Assembly (NCBI GenBank): GCA_000469685.2
Contig: LS997562.1
Span: forward strand, 16,214,325 to 16,278,324
From: Haemonchus contortus
Lineage: Eukaryota > Nematoda > Chromadorea > Rhabditida > Trichostrongylidae
Length of the DNA: 64,000 nucleotides
Direction of reading: 5' to 3'
The notes below the pieces were generated by a model that had not been told where the DNA came from, searched no databases, and saw nothing but the letters and a program-made list of their open reading frames with translations. This document shows positions 11,603 through 21,430 of the stretch, piece after piece. Positions within the stretch are counted from its first letter, which is position 1. Every line of letters begins with the position of its first letter. The translations under genes and the position numbers were made by a program.

Positions 11603-11778
11603 TGGACTTCCTGTTCCTGTTCATTTTCTTCATTTTCTCGGTATTATCAACACTGATTAAAGCTGTTGATAAGGAGCGTTATTCACCAAAAACTCCGACA
11701 AGAATGGTTCATTTTTCAGTTGTAAGGCGCCTGAGGAGAAGGAGCAATCAAACCTACAAAACTAGAGCTCTCGAAGAT
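11603..11778 (+). CDS. Orphan exon-like segment with a membrane-type helix
   Basis: Bounded by a good acceptor (attttcag) and donor (GAT|gtgagt). In the open frame the product starts with a strongly hydrophobic run (FLFLFIFFIFSVLSTLI), then turns basic (RMVHFSVVRRLRRRSN). This is consistent with a transmembrane segment and a cytoplasmic flank. It could belong to the same transcript as the exon-like segments at 13199-13285, 14205-14358, 14501-14578 and 19099-19227. I do not recognise the protein and cannot join the pieces with certainty. Confidence 0.3.
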
Positions 11779-12204
11779 GTGAGTTAGCTTAAGTTGTCCT
11801 GCACAAAATGTTATACGGAAGATTGTCGATCAATTGAATACATAGTTTCTGCAGTCATTGTAGTGAGGGCGACCTTTTGCAACTATTACAATTGTGTAGG
11901 CCTTACTGGGAATGGTGGGATTAGCTGAGCCTTGATGCATTTCCGTATTTATTGAAACGACCATATTGTGACCAACATGGACAGGAAGTCGAGCATGGAC
12001 TTTCTGGGTTGACTTGAGGCCATGTCAAGCTTTATTCGCGTATTCCAACAACTCACGAGCGTTTCTGAAAACGACATGTGGAGGGTAGAAGAGCAGTTCC
12101 TGAGCCTAAATACAATTATTTATTGAGCACAAAAAGAACAGAACAGTTCATAAGCGAGTGTGGAAGTAATGAACCTCATTCTGAGAGATAGAACGTGTGA
12201 GAGG

Positions 12205-12305
12205 GTGTGGTCCCCGAATACCGCGTCGGGCTCGCCGCACCCGCCGCGTATCGCAAAAACGCGACGAGAGATCGGAGTGCGCAATCTGGGAGTTAGGGAG
12301 GGTGG
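12205..12305 (+). repeat. Dispersed GC-rich repeat, copy 1
   Basis: Shares a GC-rich core (ccgcacccgccgc, tatcgc, then ggag-gcgcaat-tg) with 37913-38025 in the same orientation. Its origin is unknown; it is probably a small non-autonomous element. Confidence 0.6.
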
Positions 12306-13198
12306 AGCTCATATCGGAACTCTACCAGAGCAGCTATTAAGGAAACTGAACAGTCAAAAACCTAAATAATCGTTCTGCGTGGATGGAACTGCCTTTTCCG
12401 GAAGGCTCCCAGAACGGTTTTGGGAAAGAAGTTTCAGAGAATTTCCGTGCTCAACGAAGAACATTATGATGGAAACAGATGCTGCATCCGCTGCAGTGGG
12501 AATGACCTTTTTGAAAGAGCCAAGGCAACTTCCGGGAGCGCCACTGAATATCACTCCCACGGTATGTTTTACAAAGATCCAGAGACTAAGCGTAACACCC
12601 TTTTGGTTGATTTTTCTCAGAAGATTGGAAAATTGGGACCCTAAAGCCTACAAGCTAACTAAAGCGCTTCTTTTTTTTGTTTGCAACCATCTTCCTCGAC
12701 AGATCCTACAGGATCGCATTTTACTTGAATATGTTTCGTTGCAGTGGGACATTTGCGCTGCTTAAGAGCGCCAGGTGTCCCTTTCTTCCACTCCGAGGGT
12801 AGACGAAATGAAAATTTTAAGAGCTCTCAAGAAATACCACAACCGAAATGCCCCACCGATAACGATGAAGGATCACGAAAAAAATCAGTAAGTACAAGTC
12901 ACTCGTCTTCTTTACTCGAGCAAATTCCAACGGTGTCCTCTGCACCTTTGTAAGAGAACCGAATATTAACGGTTTTTCCTGACCTTCTGACTGAATGAAA
13001 CACCTGCAGAAGGACTCTGGGGAGGTATATCTCGTAAGACGGATCGTGTTAACCTAAGTGCACGATGCCCCAGAGAAAGTTATATCTTACCAGTTGGGCT
13101 ACGCATGCCAATGCGTACACCACATGCCCATTACCGCTTATGAACAGTATCGGTTGATTTCCCATTTTAGATAACTTATGTATAAATTTGTTTTTCAG

Positions 13199-13285
13199 CT
13201 GAGGGTCAGATTCAGTACTCCGAGAAGCGATGGCCAGAATCGTCGCTTACGATCACCTTCACCAGAACTTCGTCCATCACCAATG
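13199..13285 (+). CDS. Orphan exon-like segment, Ser/Pro/Arg-rich
   Basis: It follows a strong acceptor (gtttttcag) and ends at a donor (ATG|gtatta), with 29 open codons in phase 0. The product is rich in Arg, Ser and Pro (RFSTPRSDGQNRRLRSPSPE), typical of disordered cytoplasmic or nuclear tails. It ends 76 bp before the LITAF-domain gene start and may be part of a separate overlapping transcript. Unrecognised. Confidence 0.3.
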
Positions 13286-13361
13286 GTATTAAATTTGCAC
13301 ACCTCAACAGATTTAATCGGTTAATCACCCAAGTTTGAGGTTGTTCAGAGCTCAGTTAGGC

Positions 13362-14168
13362 ATGTCGTCACCAACTCCACCGCCTTATCCTGGTAATGCG
13401 AAAAGTAAGGACATCACACTGAAGTTTGACACCATTGTTGCTGATAAGGTTCCTGTTGTCGACTTCACTAATCCCACCCCTGAAACAAGAACAAGCATTC
13501 CATCTGTCAACTCAAACATTGAAATGAATACACTGCCTTCAACTGGAGCCATACTTGGTGGAACTCTACCGTACACAACTGCACCGAACACACCAATTCC
13601 AAAGCGTGATCAGGTGAACACGCCAAGCTCAGCCCAGTCAGCACCAGCACTCAATATATTGGTGGGGGCTAACGCGCTGGTGGAACACAATGTATGACGT
13701 CACCACAAGCGTTGCTCATGACTTACACCGCTCCCATGGTCATGCCTGGAATGGCGACTTACTCTGGCCCAATACCAGTGCATCCAATGTTTGCCAGTGA
13801 GCAGCTCCCCAACAGTACAACCTCAAGCGATGGGCACAAATCCCAATCAGAACGGAGGAATCAATCTGGTAGTGAACACGAACGCAAATTCGAATTCTAA
13901 CGCGAACGGTGCAAGAGGCACTGACGGCCAAGCACGTCCAGCTCCTAGGCCTTGTCCTAAATGTCGTTTGGAGTATATCACAAGAGGACAGGCGCGGATC
14001 AGAGAGATGTGCTTAAAAGCGCTCGCTTACGGGACGATCTCTTGCACATGCCTTCTTCCACTCCAGCTTCTGAAAACGAACTATGTGGATAAATGCTCCT
14101 ACTGTGGCGAAGAATACGGTTTCAGGGGTGAACTTTTTGAAAAGGTCAAAACTTCAAAAATGCAATGA
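13362..14168 (+). CDS. LITAF-domain membrane-associated protein, probable
   Basis: An acceptor (gttgttcag, ending 13348) lies 13 nt before the ATG at 13362, fitting trans-splicing. My model is exon 1 13362-13691 and exon 2 13779-14168, with a phase-0 GT-AG intron of 87 nt that removes an in-frame stop; the product is about 239 residues. The N-terminus starts MSSPTPPPYPG, the Pro-rich style of LITAF/CDIP proteins. The C-terminal ~70 residues show CPKC (near 13957), a hydrophobic ALAYGTISCTCLLPLQLL segment, then CSYC. This is the two-part zinc knuckle around a membrane-inserted helix that defines LITAF domains, which act on the cytoplasmic face of late endosomes and lysosomes. One doubt: a second frame inside the supposed intron also looks codable (13694-13840), so the exact splicing, or a frameshift, is unresolved. 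Confidence 0.55.
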
Positions 14169-14204
14169 AGAGCTCAGTATCTGTGCATATACGCCTTTTG
14201 GCAG

Positions 14205-14358
14205 CCGATGGGTTCATCTCAACTCAGAATATAAATCAATGGCATCACGGGATTGGAGTAAACGCAGAAAACAGCTCATTCCATTTATCCTTGACAAATG
14301 CAGCGTTCGTTGTCATATCCGTCCCCGTGGTTGCCTCACTCGTGTCCATTGTCTATCT
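14205..14358 (+). CDS. Orphan exon-like segment with a transmembrane helix
   Basis: Acceptor (cttttggcag) and strong donor (CT|gtaagt) bound an open frame. It encodes a polar stretch with an N-glycosylation-type NSS followed by a clear membrane helix (AAFVVISVPVVASLVSIVYL). The sequence would suit the end of an extracellular domain plus its membrane anchor. An alternative basic frame exists. It is not recognised and is only 37 nt downstream of the LITAF stop. Confidence 0.3.
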
Positions 14359-14500
14359 GTAAGTATGTTATGCTGTGATGAATCGGTGATATTTTCTTTC
14401 TGAAATGGTCTTTTAATTAGTAAAGGCGATGGTTTAGATTTCCGAGAGACGTACCACCCGCATCAGGTTTGGGGACTGATAAAAAGTTTTGGTTTTCCAG

Positions 14501-14578
14501 CATACAAAGTCAGCAGATGATTCACGAATGGCAGCTGGTCTCAATCGTCTGCATTCCTTTGACAGCTATTCGCCGCAG
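14501..14578 (+). CDS. Orphan exon-like segment, phase 0/0
   Basis: It lies between ggttttccag and CAG|gtattg, with exactly 26 open codons (HTKSADDSRMAAGLNRLHSF and on). The bounds and codon choice look genuine, but no domain is visible. In frame it could join 19099-19227, which is also phase 0 at both ends. The intervening repeats could be intron. Confidence 0.3.
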
Positions 14579-15995
14579 GTATTGTTTATGAACTGTGCCA
14601 AGCCAGAGAAACGATAAAGGGCTGCCCCATCCGGGGTGGATTCACTGCATCCAAGCGTTCGGACAGCTAACTTAGGCTCCTTTCTCTTCTTACCCTTGTG
14701 GCTGGTCAACATTCATAACGTAACAGTCCATAGGTAACATATGTATAAGGAGGGGAACTATAAAGCACCTACTTCGCTATGTCAGAAACATTCACAGGTA
14801 TGAGGTCAGATGGCTATTCGGAATCTCAAATCTCATTCTTTTCTGCAAATTTACCGCAGCGGTCATCTTCTGTGATTGTTATTTCTTCTGTACGATTATT
14901 GCTGGTCCTCTCTGAACTGCACGGTACTATCGTGGTCAGCTTTAAGCACAACTAGTGCTAAGTGCAACAAACTACTGGCATGGCACAGAAGTAAAGAAAG
15001 TTCTGGAGCTACTTATGTGGAAGGATTGATTTGTAGGGCGGTATTGGTGGACACCTTCAAGATGAGGAGCCTGAGCGGCCTTCTACGAGGCAATATTTCC
15101 AGAACTTGTGGTGGAATTTTTGTATTATGTCGTCAACGTCACAACTTTGTTGAAGGTGTCACGACGCGAAAAACGGTATAAGTTACGACGTGGACAATTT
15201 TGAAGAAGACGAAGAAGAAAGAGAAGATGGAGGGGACAGAGAAGAGGAGGTGAGTTTCCAAGGGGTTGTTCTCTTCTCGTTGTTACCTTAGGGATACCGA
15301 AGCCAATCATGTTGCAACTTGGAAGCAATACCAATTTCACTAACCTTTCTAAATCACCCTAGGCGTTTTCATGCGGAAGAGCTTCGACTTCCAGATACGA
15401 AGCTACTGTACAAGCCCCTTTTTCTCTCAACACAAAGTCTGGGAAATCATTTTGAGCCCTTCCAGGCAATTACATGTTATGCGGAACTAGAAGTGCTCCT
15501 CAGGGGGTCCTGGTAAACCATTGTAATCGTGCATTTCTTTCAAAGGCCACTCTACCTCCAAACTCAATACGAGTGAATGGGAATATTCCGATCAGAAGGA
15601 AAAGAAGCGAGTGTACGCAACTAAAAGCATCTACATCTATGGCTCCTCCGAAAGCGGTTGGTTATGAAAAACACTTCTCCTGCTGGTCTGAAATATCAAA
15701 CTTACGTAGAAATTGGAATCGTCGGTCAACGAAAATAAGTAAAAATTGGTTTCTGTGACTGATAATACCTACTTTCATTCCCGTTTTTTTTTTGATAGCA
15801 TCTACAGGTTGGCGACAAAGTATGGACCGATAATTCTACATGATTCTTCTTAACCCATAAAATCATGTTCAAGCTTTAGGACATACATTTTAAAAAAGCA
15901 GGTCAAACATGCGGTCTCGGCAATATGTCAAAACTCCTGGATCAACCTCAGGGAGGTTAACGACTAACGCATTGTAGCCAGACACAAGTTGACAG
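14579..15995. other. No confident gene; scattered weak exon-like pieces
   Basis: An acidic open segment (EEDEEEREDGGDREEE) ends at a gtgagt donor near 15250. A basic open frame runs at 15319-15516. Neither is bounded well enough on both sides to call, and I cannot assign a product. Confidence 0.3.
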
Positions 15996-16215
15996 CGCTG
16001 ACGTCGTCTTTTGACAACGTTGGTCATACGGCGGAAGGCTGCTGACGACGTCCCCGATGCCTCTAGGCGCATTCATAGTAGGTGCCGGTACCGGCACCTC
16101 GCATGTTGTGTTGTTTTCCAAGCGGTAAACAAATCGGTCAGCGGCGGCGTGGACGTCGTCAACAACCTTCTGCCGGGCGATCAGCGTTATGAAACAGATG
16201 ATGTCCAACGTTGTC
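15985..16215. repeat. Foldback repeat A with a 20-bp central palindrome
   Basis: Left and right flanks are imperfect inverted repeats (gttgacaacgttgg type ends and gacgacgtcc blocks). Near the middle is a perfect palindrome, aggtgccggtaccggcacct, at 16080-16099. There is no coding capacity of its own. It is consistent with a small foldback MITE. Confidence 0.6.
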
Positions 16216-16264
16216 AACTCGTAAGTAGCTACTCTCTGTTTCCAACATATCTACTTCTCTCCAT

Positions 16265-16690
16265 GGCAGTATGGGTACATACGCGCGTCCGGAGATGCGC
16301 GCAGCACGTTCATGGTGGTTCGAACGACTTCATCGCTACCATTGAGGACCAAGTTTGAAGAAAGATTAGTAGGATCAGCTTATCCTACTAATCTACTTTA
16401 CTTCAAATTCGGACCACAATGATAGGTGCCAAGTGGTCTCCAGGATGGATACATTCTCCCGTTCGGAGACGCGCAGCAAACCCCGCGACGAAATTCGTGG
16501 CGATTTCTACGACTCTGGCGCCAGTCATTGGATCGAAGGTTGAAGTAGAACACATTAATAGGATCAGGTAATCCGACTAATCTACTCTACTTCAAATTGG
16601 TGCCCCAGCCATAGGCATCCAAGTCTTCCAAATCGTCACGACTTTCACCGCATGCGTCTCCAAACTGGCGAATGTTCCGTCCCCCACCCC
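16265..16690. mobile_element. Foldback MITE family B, two adjoining copies
   Basis: Two units each fold back on a centre around ctaatctac. The first has a perfect hairpin of agattagtaggat with its complement near 16364-16395. Arms carry the shared blocks ggatggatacattc, cggagacgcgc, gtgcc and ataggc. The same family recurs at 20295-20562 and 39574-39824. No ORF of a transposase is present. Confidence 0.65.
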
Positions 16691-17765
16691 CTACTCATCA
16701 TCTGTTTCACACATAGGACACCTCCAACCACCGTTCGCATAAAAGATGCATCGGAAAAGTACTTTGGACAAGGACATGAGGTGGTGGGTGTTGTAACGCT
16801 ACAATTGCAAACTGGAACCACTTTTGGCAATGCTCTCGCAACCAGCTTATTCATCCCTTCTTTCGTTCGCACGCATCAACTGAGGGTCCAAGCTAACATT
16901 TGCTCCACGGTTTTGGCTTTCCCAGGGACTCCGTGTCACGCTGTTATTAAGAGTGAGAGAAGAACAGAAAATTTGCTATTCGTATACTATTTTATTCGAT
17001 GAGCAACTTTTTCTTTTCAGAAAAAGCGAATAACTCGACAACCAGAGCGATATCAAAGTCACCCCAGTTCGGCACGTCTTCGTAAACGCGTAAGATAATT
17101 GCTCCATACTGAAGGATCCTAAAGGGTGGCTTTGAAGGAGAACGCTTATGGTTTTTAGTGGGTGTTAGACACGGTTGCGAGGAAAGTGATGACCGGCCCA
17201 CATTCGCTATTTCACTAACTTCCACACGGCTAAACGTCATCTCTAAGTGCATGATCGCAGCTCACACCATAAACCGGTGTCGTTCACATTCACTTCGTTC
17301 AACTAAAGCAGAAGAAACCCAAGTCAAATGGGTTGCACTCGGAGCCATAGCGCGCCGCTCAGTGAAGGACTGTGGAATCCTGTACCCGACCTGCGTGGCG
17401 CACATAGCTCGGAACGCTCATCGTAATGGTGGCATTACAATTCCCCTGCGGTGCGTGGATCTGCGACCGTGCGAATGCTAGTGCGGAAATACAAGAGAAG
17501 TATTCATTTTGCGAATGCGCAGAAACTCTCTATCTAGCGTGAAAAAAGGTCGTGCTCTTCTGCTCCGTTCTAAATAGGTCCTGGATCCTAGTAGATGCAC
17601 CCTGGAAATGGTGCACTCTTCATCACACTAGTTGAAATTCCAATTGAAAAACAAAAGGTCAAATATATTATAATAATATAATATATAATATAATATAAAG
17701 ACGACACGAACTCAATTTCTTCACCATTGAATCTAAGTTATTGTCCATTATGGTTGTTTGACATG
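16691..17765. other. No gene seen; AT-dinucleotide tract
   Basis: Open frames up to about 110 codons occur, but none has splice-site support or a recognisable domain. A low-complexity run of TA/ATA units lies at about 17662-17700. Confidence 0.4.
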
Positions 17766-18045
17766 GGCGGAGGTGGTGTAGTGGCAAGAGGCGCACTATA
17801 ACACACGCACGGTCAGGAGTTCAAATCCCAGATCGTTGCCCGCCTAGGCCAACCAAGCCTTCCATCCCTCCGGGGTCGGTGAATTGGTACCAGACTTGTC
17901 TGGGAGGATAAAAGCACTAACTTGTACATCGGCTGGCCGTCATTGTATAGGCCACATACACACTCATTACGCCACTACGATTCTGAATGGAAGTCGAGTG
18001 CGGGGGCGCATCCCTCAGACGGGATTGATTAATGCCAAAAACTAC
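17766..18045 (+). mobile_element. tRNA-derived SINE, best copy
   Basis: The head has RNA polymerase III promoter boxes: an A box (tggtgtagtgg, 17774-17784) and a B box (gagttcaaatccc, 17817-17829), spaced as in a tRNA gene. The body has a marker block (attggtaccagac, gggaggataaaagcac, catcggctg) that recurs at 23872-24050 (+), 37540-37765 (-) and 38455-38600 (+). SINEs are mobilised in trans by LINE machinery, here plausibly RTE-type. The 3' end is approximate. Confidence 0.7.
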
Positions 18046-18061
18046 ATCCTTTATTCTTTAT

Positions 18062-18440
18062 GGTTGTTTTCCAACCATTTGTCTCCTCGAACTCAGCTTG
18101 CGTGTTTCCTCCAAGATCATGGACAAGAAGTCAATCGAAGGATCAATCGCTACGTGGAGCGTAACAGAGAAGCCGGAGCTCTGTTGGATCGCCGAATGAC
18201 ACCGTTTATGGCTAAGCAGCGCTTCTTTCACACCTGCAAGTTACCCACCCTACTATACTGATTTGATACGTGGTCCTTGACCATGGCAACAGAAGATCGC
18301 ATTAGAAAATGCTAGCGACGCATAGAGCGCCAAATGTTGGGTCTCCCACTTCGTGGCAGGGTATCAAATGCAGTACTACGAGCGAAGCCACAAAGCGCTA
18401 ATGGATATAAGCTATATGCTTGCAGACTTCAAGAAATTGC
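18062..18440 (+). pseudogene. RTE-like reverse transcriptase C-terminal relic, part 1
   Basis: The translation shows the conserved tail region of RTE-type ORF2: LLDRRMTPFMAKQRFFHTCKLP, then L-Y--DTWSLT and RRIERQMLGLPLRGRVSN. It matches the equivalent block ([27 protein letters not shown]) of the intact element at 33755-37063. Stops and a shift interrupt it. The coding match ends abruptly at about 18440 and resumes at about 18715. Confidence 0.65.
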
Positions 18441-18714
18441 CTAAGTTATAGTTTCAAGCTTTCTCTAGCTGCTTTCAAGAGAATGATTTCTAAACAGGCC
18501 TGCCTCATAGGTTTCCTTAGGGTTCCTTTCGTCTAGATTCCATTTTATTCTAACTATACTATACAATTCAATTGTATTCACTTTCATTTGTTTTTTCTCT
18601 GTCACGTCGCATTTCATGTTGTTCTACGGAGCCCTGTTGTATTTGTACTCGGGCGAACTCTGTTCGCGTTTCTAAATGAATAAATAAATAAATGCGAATA
18701 AATTAATGACAAGA
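18441..18714 (+). mobile_element. Short insertion with an AAATA-repeat tail inside the RTE relic
   Basis: This stretch separates the two halves of the relic and ends in tandem aaataaataaatgcgaata repeats (18673-18712), like the 3' tail of a non-LTR element or SINE. It is best read as a later, 5'-truncated insertion. Confidence 0.45.
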
Positions 18715-18900
18715 GACCAGGCAAAGTGGGGAATAATGTTCATGAAATGGAAGTCCCTATAGATGGTAATAGATCAGTGGGACGAACACGTATACGATGG
18801 GAAGATGATTTCAAGATGTTCACGGGAGCAGAATGGAAGAACACGGCAGCAACCTCTGAATGGTTCGAGATCATGGCCCGCTTCTCCGTTTATGTCAGAG
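18715..18900 (+). pseudogene. RTE-like reverse transcriptase C-terminal relic, part 2
   Basis: The frame from 18726 reads RSVGRTRIRWEDDFKMFTG, corresponding to the [15 protein letters not shown] block near the C-terminus of the intact RTE ORF in this window. This continues part 1 after the insertion. Confidence 0.65.
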
Positions 18901-19098
18901 TAACGAAAATAAATGTAATGTCAGAACAAGATCAACGAAAAACAGCGGTCAGTACTCACAGGCCTGATGATGTTGTGGCTTGTGATTCCTTCCTACCAAT
19001 TCATTCAGCGGTGTTTCTAGAATCCGAAAACAAAAAAGTTTTCACCACGACAAAAAATGAGTTCCTCCTTTTCCCTAACCTCGACCATATATTTGCAG

Positions 19099-19227
19099 AA
19101 TGTTTCACGGCGGCATACAATGCTCAGGGAGAACGGAATGTTGAATGAGGAGGACACTGTGGAAGTGTCTTCGAAGTCAGGAGGAAGTGTCTCCTCATCT
19201 ACACAACCTAAGTTTATCCAAACAAAG
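19099..19227 (+). CDS. Orphan exon-like segment, acidic/Ser-rich
   Basis: Bounded by atatttgcag and ACAAAG|gtttgg, with exactly 43 open codons (phase 0/0). The product begins NVSRRHTMLRENGMLNEEDT and has a Ser/Gly-rich end. It reads like a cytoplasmic tail of a larger protein. No homologue is recognised. It may belong with the pieces at 14.2-14.6 kb. Confidence 0.3.
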
Positions 19228-20294
19228 GTTTGGAAAGTACTCATTGCTGTTATATGTTCGTGCGGAAATTTTATAAATAGAAGCAGGAGTGGGAACGTCC
19301 AGTGGAACATATGATGTTGGTGATGGGATGTTGATAGAATTGGATGGATGTTAGAACCTCACAACAAAGCCATTATGTCAGCTCTTTGATTCTGGGAATT
19401 GTACTGATGTACGAGACGAAATGGGTGTTGTTCCCATGTGCTGTTATATGTCGATTCCTCAGCAATAATAATAATGTGAGCTCCTCAAAGTTTACTCGAC
19501 AGAGGGTCCCAAGTTATGAGTGGAGATCTCCAAAATTCTTGCTGTCTACTGCTGCTGACTATGCCTCTAAATTTAAGGCCCCCTCGGCCTCGTTTATGCC
19601 TGACATCTTCAGTTCCTTCGCCAAATGTAGACTTTTTGGTTAGCTATCTGAAACGTCCTCCCCATTGCCTACTCAGAACCATAAACCTCATCTACTTGCA
19701 TGAGAGAAGTTCATCGTTTAACTGGAAAATCACCACATACTTTTTTTAAGGCAGTTAATAAGAAGGTAGAAACTGCAAAGAAAGTCTCCACTTCGGGAAG
19801 TAAATTGTGAGTGCATCTGTTGCTTTGTTGAATTTCAATTGAGGACTCATTTCAGAAACCACTTTAATTCGTAAAAAGAGACGAATATCCCCTTTTACTC
19901 AGTTCCTTTTTCATTTGAAGCCCCAAGATGGGCGTCGACAGCGTATAACCCAGAAATGCAATACGTGAATAAACAACAAGAAGCAGTAATAAACTAGACT
20001 GACGAATTCTCCGAAACAAGGGGCGGGCAATTAGTCTAAGTTCATCAGTAAATGAGGCTACAGTAATCTGTCTTGGTATGGATGAGGTCTCCAGCAGTTT
20101 TCACAGTCTGATAGTTTAGATCGGCACGACGTCTTAGAGATTGGGCTAGTTACAAGCAACCCTCACCTTCACTGGACGCTCTATGCGACTTCGTTTCTGC
20201 CTGTTCCTGAACTGAAATTCGGAGGAATAACGAGTAGCACGTGTGTGGTAGCGCAGCTCATTGAAGCGTAAATGTGTTTGCGTTTGAAAAACGA
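19228..20294. other. No confident gene
   Basis: An open frame follows an acceptor-like ttcctcag near 19460 and runs to 19643 without a recognisable domain. The rest is non-coding by eye. Confidence 0.35.
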
Positions 20295-20562
20295 GTGTGG
20301 GTGCGTTCACTCATTTCTGGATGGGTGCGGCAGACTGCGCGGCGAAATACGCGACGATTGGAACGGCTCTGTCGCCTATTATTGAGGCATAAACTTGGAG
20401 AAGAGGAGATTAGCGGGTCAACTGATACTATAATACTAATCTACTCTAAGTCAAGCTTGTGCCTCAATAATAGGCGCCAGGGTCGTTTAGATCACCACGT
20501 ACTTCGCCGCGCGGTTTGCCGCGTCCATCCAGAATTGGGTGAACGTTCCACCCCCTAGGAAA
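20295..20562. mobile_element. Foldback MITE family B, copy 3
   Basis: A long imperfect hairpin: the left arm (ggatgggtgcggcag, gcgcggcgaaatacgcgacga, cgcctattattgaggca) is the complement of the right arm (tgcctcaataataggcg, cgtacttcgccgcgcggt, ccatccagaattgggtgaacgt). The centre contains the actaatctactc motif of the family. It ends a few bases before the tRNA array. Confidence 0.75.
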
Positions 20563-20647
20563 ACAGGTCACGCTGCTGCATGACATGAGGAAGGATCTAC
20601 CAGTTGAAGTCCTGTATTCATTGCTCAAATTTTATAAAGAAAAAAAT

Positions 20648-20719
20648 TAGCAGCGAGTGGTTTCGATCCACCGACCTCTGGGTTATGGGCCCAGCACGCT
20701 TCCACTGCGCCACGCTGCT
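20648..20719 (-). tRNA. tRNA-iMet: Initiator tRNA-Met (CAT), copy 1
   Basis: 72 nt without CCA. The cloverleaf fits: 7-bp acceptor stem AGCAGCG/CGCTGCT, D stem GCGC/GCGT, anticodon stem CTGGG/CCCAG with loop CCCATAA (anticodon CAT), and T loop ATCGAAA. Initiator hallmarks are visible: the A1-T72 pair, three G-C pairs closing the anticodon stem, and A54 in place of T54. It supplies Met for translation start. The T-run terminator lies at 20640-20647 on the minus strand. Confidence 0.95.
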
Positions 20720-20789
20720 GCATGCCATAAGCAGGGATCTACCAGTTGAAGACCTGTATTCATTGCTCAAGTTTTATAAAGAAAAAAAT

Positions 20790-20861
20790 TAGCAGCGAGT
20801 GGTTTCGATCCACCGACCTCTGGGTTATGGGCCCAGCACGCTTCCACTGCCCCACGCTGCT
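20790..20861 (-). pseudogene. Initiator tRNA-Met copy 2, D-stem mutation
   Basis: Identical to copy 1 except C11 to G in the D stem (GGGC instead of GCGC), which breaks the C11-G24 pair and alters the A box. It is likely weak or inactive, though the fold may survive one mismatch. Confidence 0.75.
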
Positions 20862-20931
20862 GCATGCCATAAGCAGGGATCTACCAGTTGAAGACCTGTA
20901 TTCATTGCTCAAATTTTATAAAGAAAAAAAT

Positions 20932-21003
20932 TAGCAGCGAGTGGTTTCGATCCACCGACCTCTGTGTTATGGGCCCAGCACGCTTCCACTGCCCCACGCT
21001 GCT
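20932..21003 (-). pseudogene. Initiator tRNA-Met copy 3, two stem mutations
   Basis: Carries the same D-stem change as copy 2 plus C40 to A in the anticodon stem (CACAG instead of CCCAG). This breaks one of the three G-C pairs that define initiators. It probably cannot function as an initiator. Confidence 0.8.
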
Positions 21004-21073
21004 GCATGCCATAAGCAGGGATCTACCAGTTGAAGACCTGTATTCATTGCTCAAATTTTATAAAGAAAAAAAT

Positions 21074-21145
21074 TAGCAGCGAGTGGTTTCGATCCACCGA
21101 CCTCTGGGTTATGGGCCCAGCACGCTTCCACTGCGCCACGCTGCT
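21074..21145 (-). tRNA. tRNA-iMet: Initiator tRNA-Met (CAT), copy 4
   Basis: Sequence identical to copy 1 over the tRNA body, with all stems intact and a T-run after the 3' end. Confidence 0.95.
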
Positions 21146-21215
21146 GCATGCCATAAGCAGGGATCTACCAGTTGAAGACCTGTATTCATTGCTCAAATTT
21201 TATAAAGAAAAAAAT

Positions 21216-21287
21216 TAGCAGCGAGTGGTTTCGATCCACCGACCTCTGGGTTATGGGCCCAGCACGCTTCCACTGCGCCACGCTGCT
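21216..21287 (-). tRNA. tRNA-iMet: Initiator tRNA-Met (CAT), copy 5
   Basis: Sequence identical to copy 1 over the tRNA body, with all stems intact and a T-run after the 3' end. Confidence 0.95.
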
Positions 21288-21358
21288 GCATGCCATAAGC
21301 AGAGATCTACCAGTTGAAGACCTGTATTCATTGCTCAAATTTTATAAAGAAAAAAAAT

Positions 21359-21430
21359 TAGCAGCGAGTGGTTTCGATCCACCGACCTCTGGGTTATGGG
21401 CCCAGCACGCTTCCACTGCGCCACGCTGCT
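21359..21430 (-). tRNA. tRNA-iMet: Initiator tRNA-Met (CAT), copy 6
   Basis: Sequence identical to copy 1 over the tRNA body. The spacer before it has one extra A, giving a 143-bp step. Being the most upstream full copy on the minus strand, its 5' flank is the unique sequence at 21431-21490, which still resembles the unit spacer (accggttaaagacctg). Confidence 0.95.
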
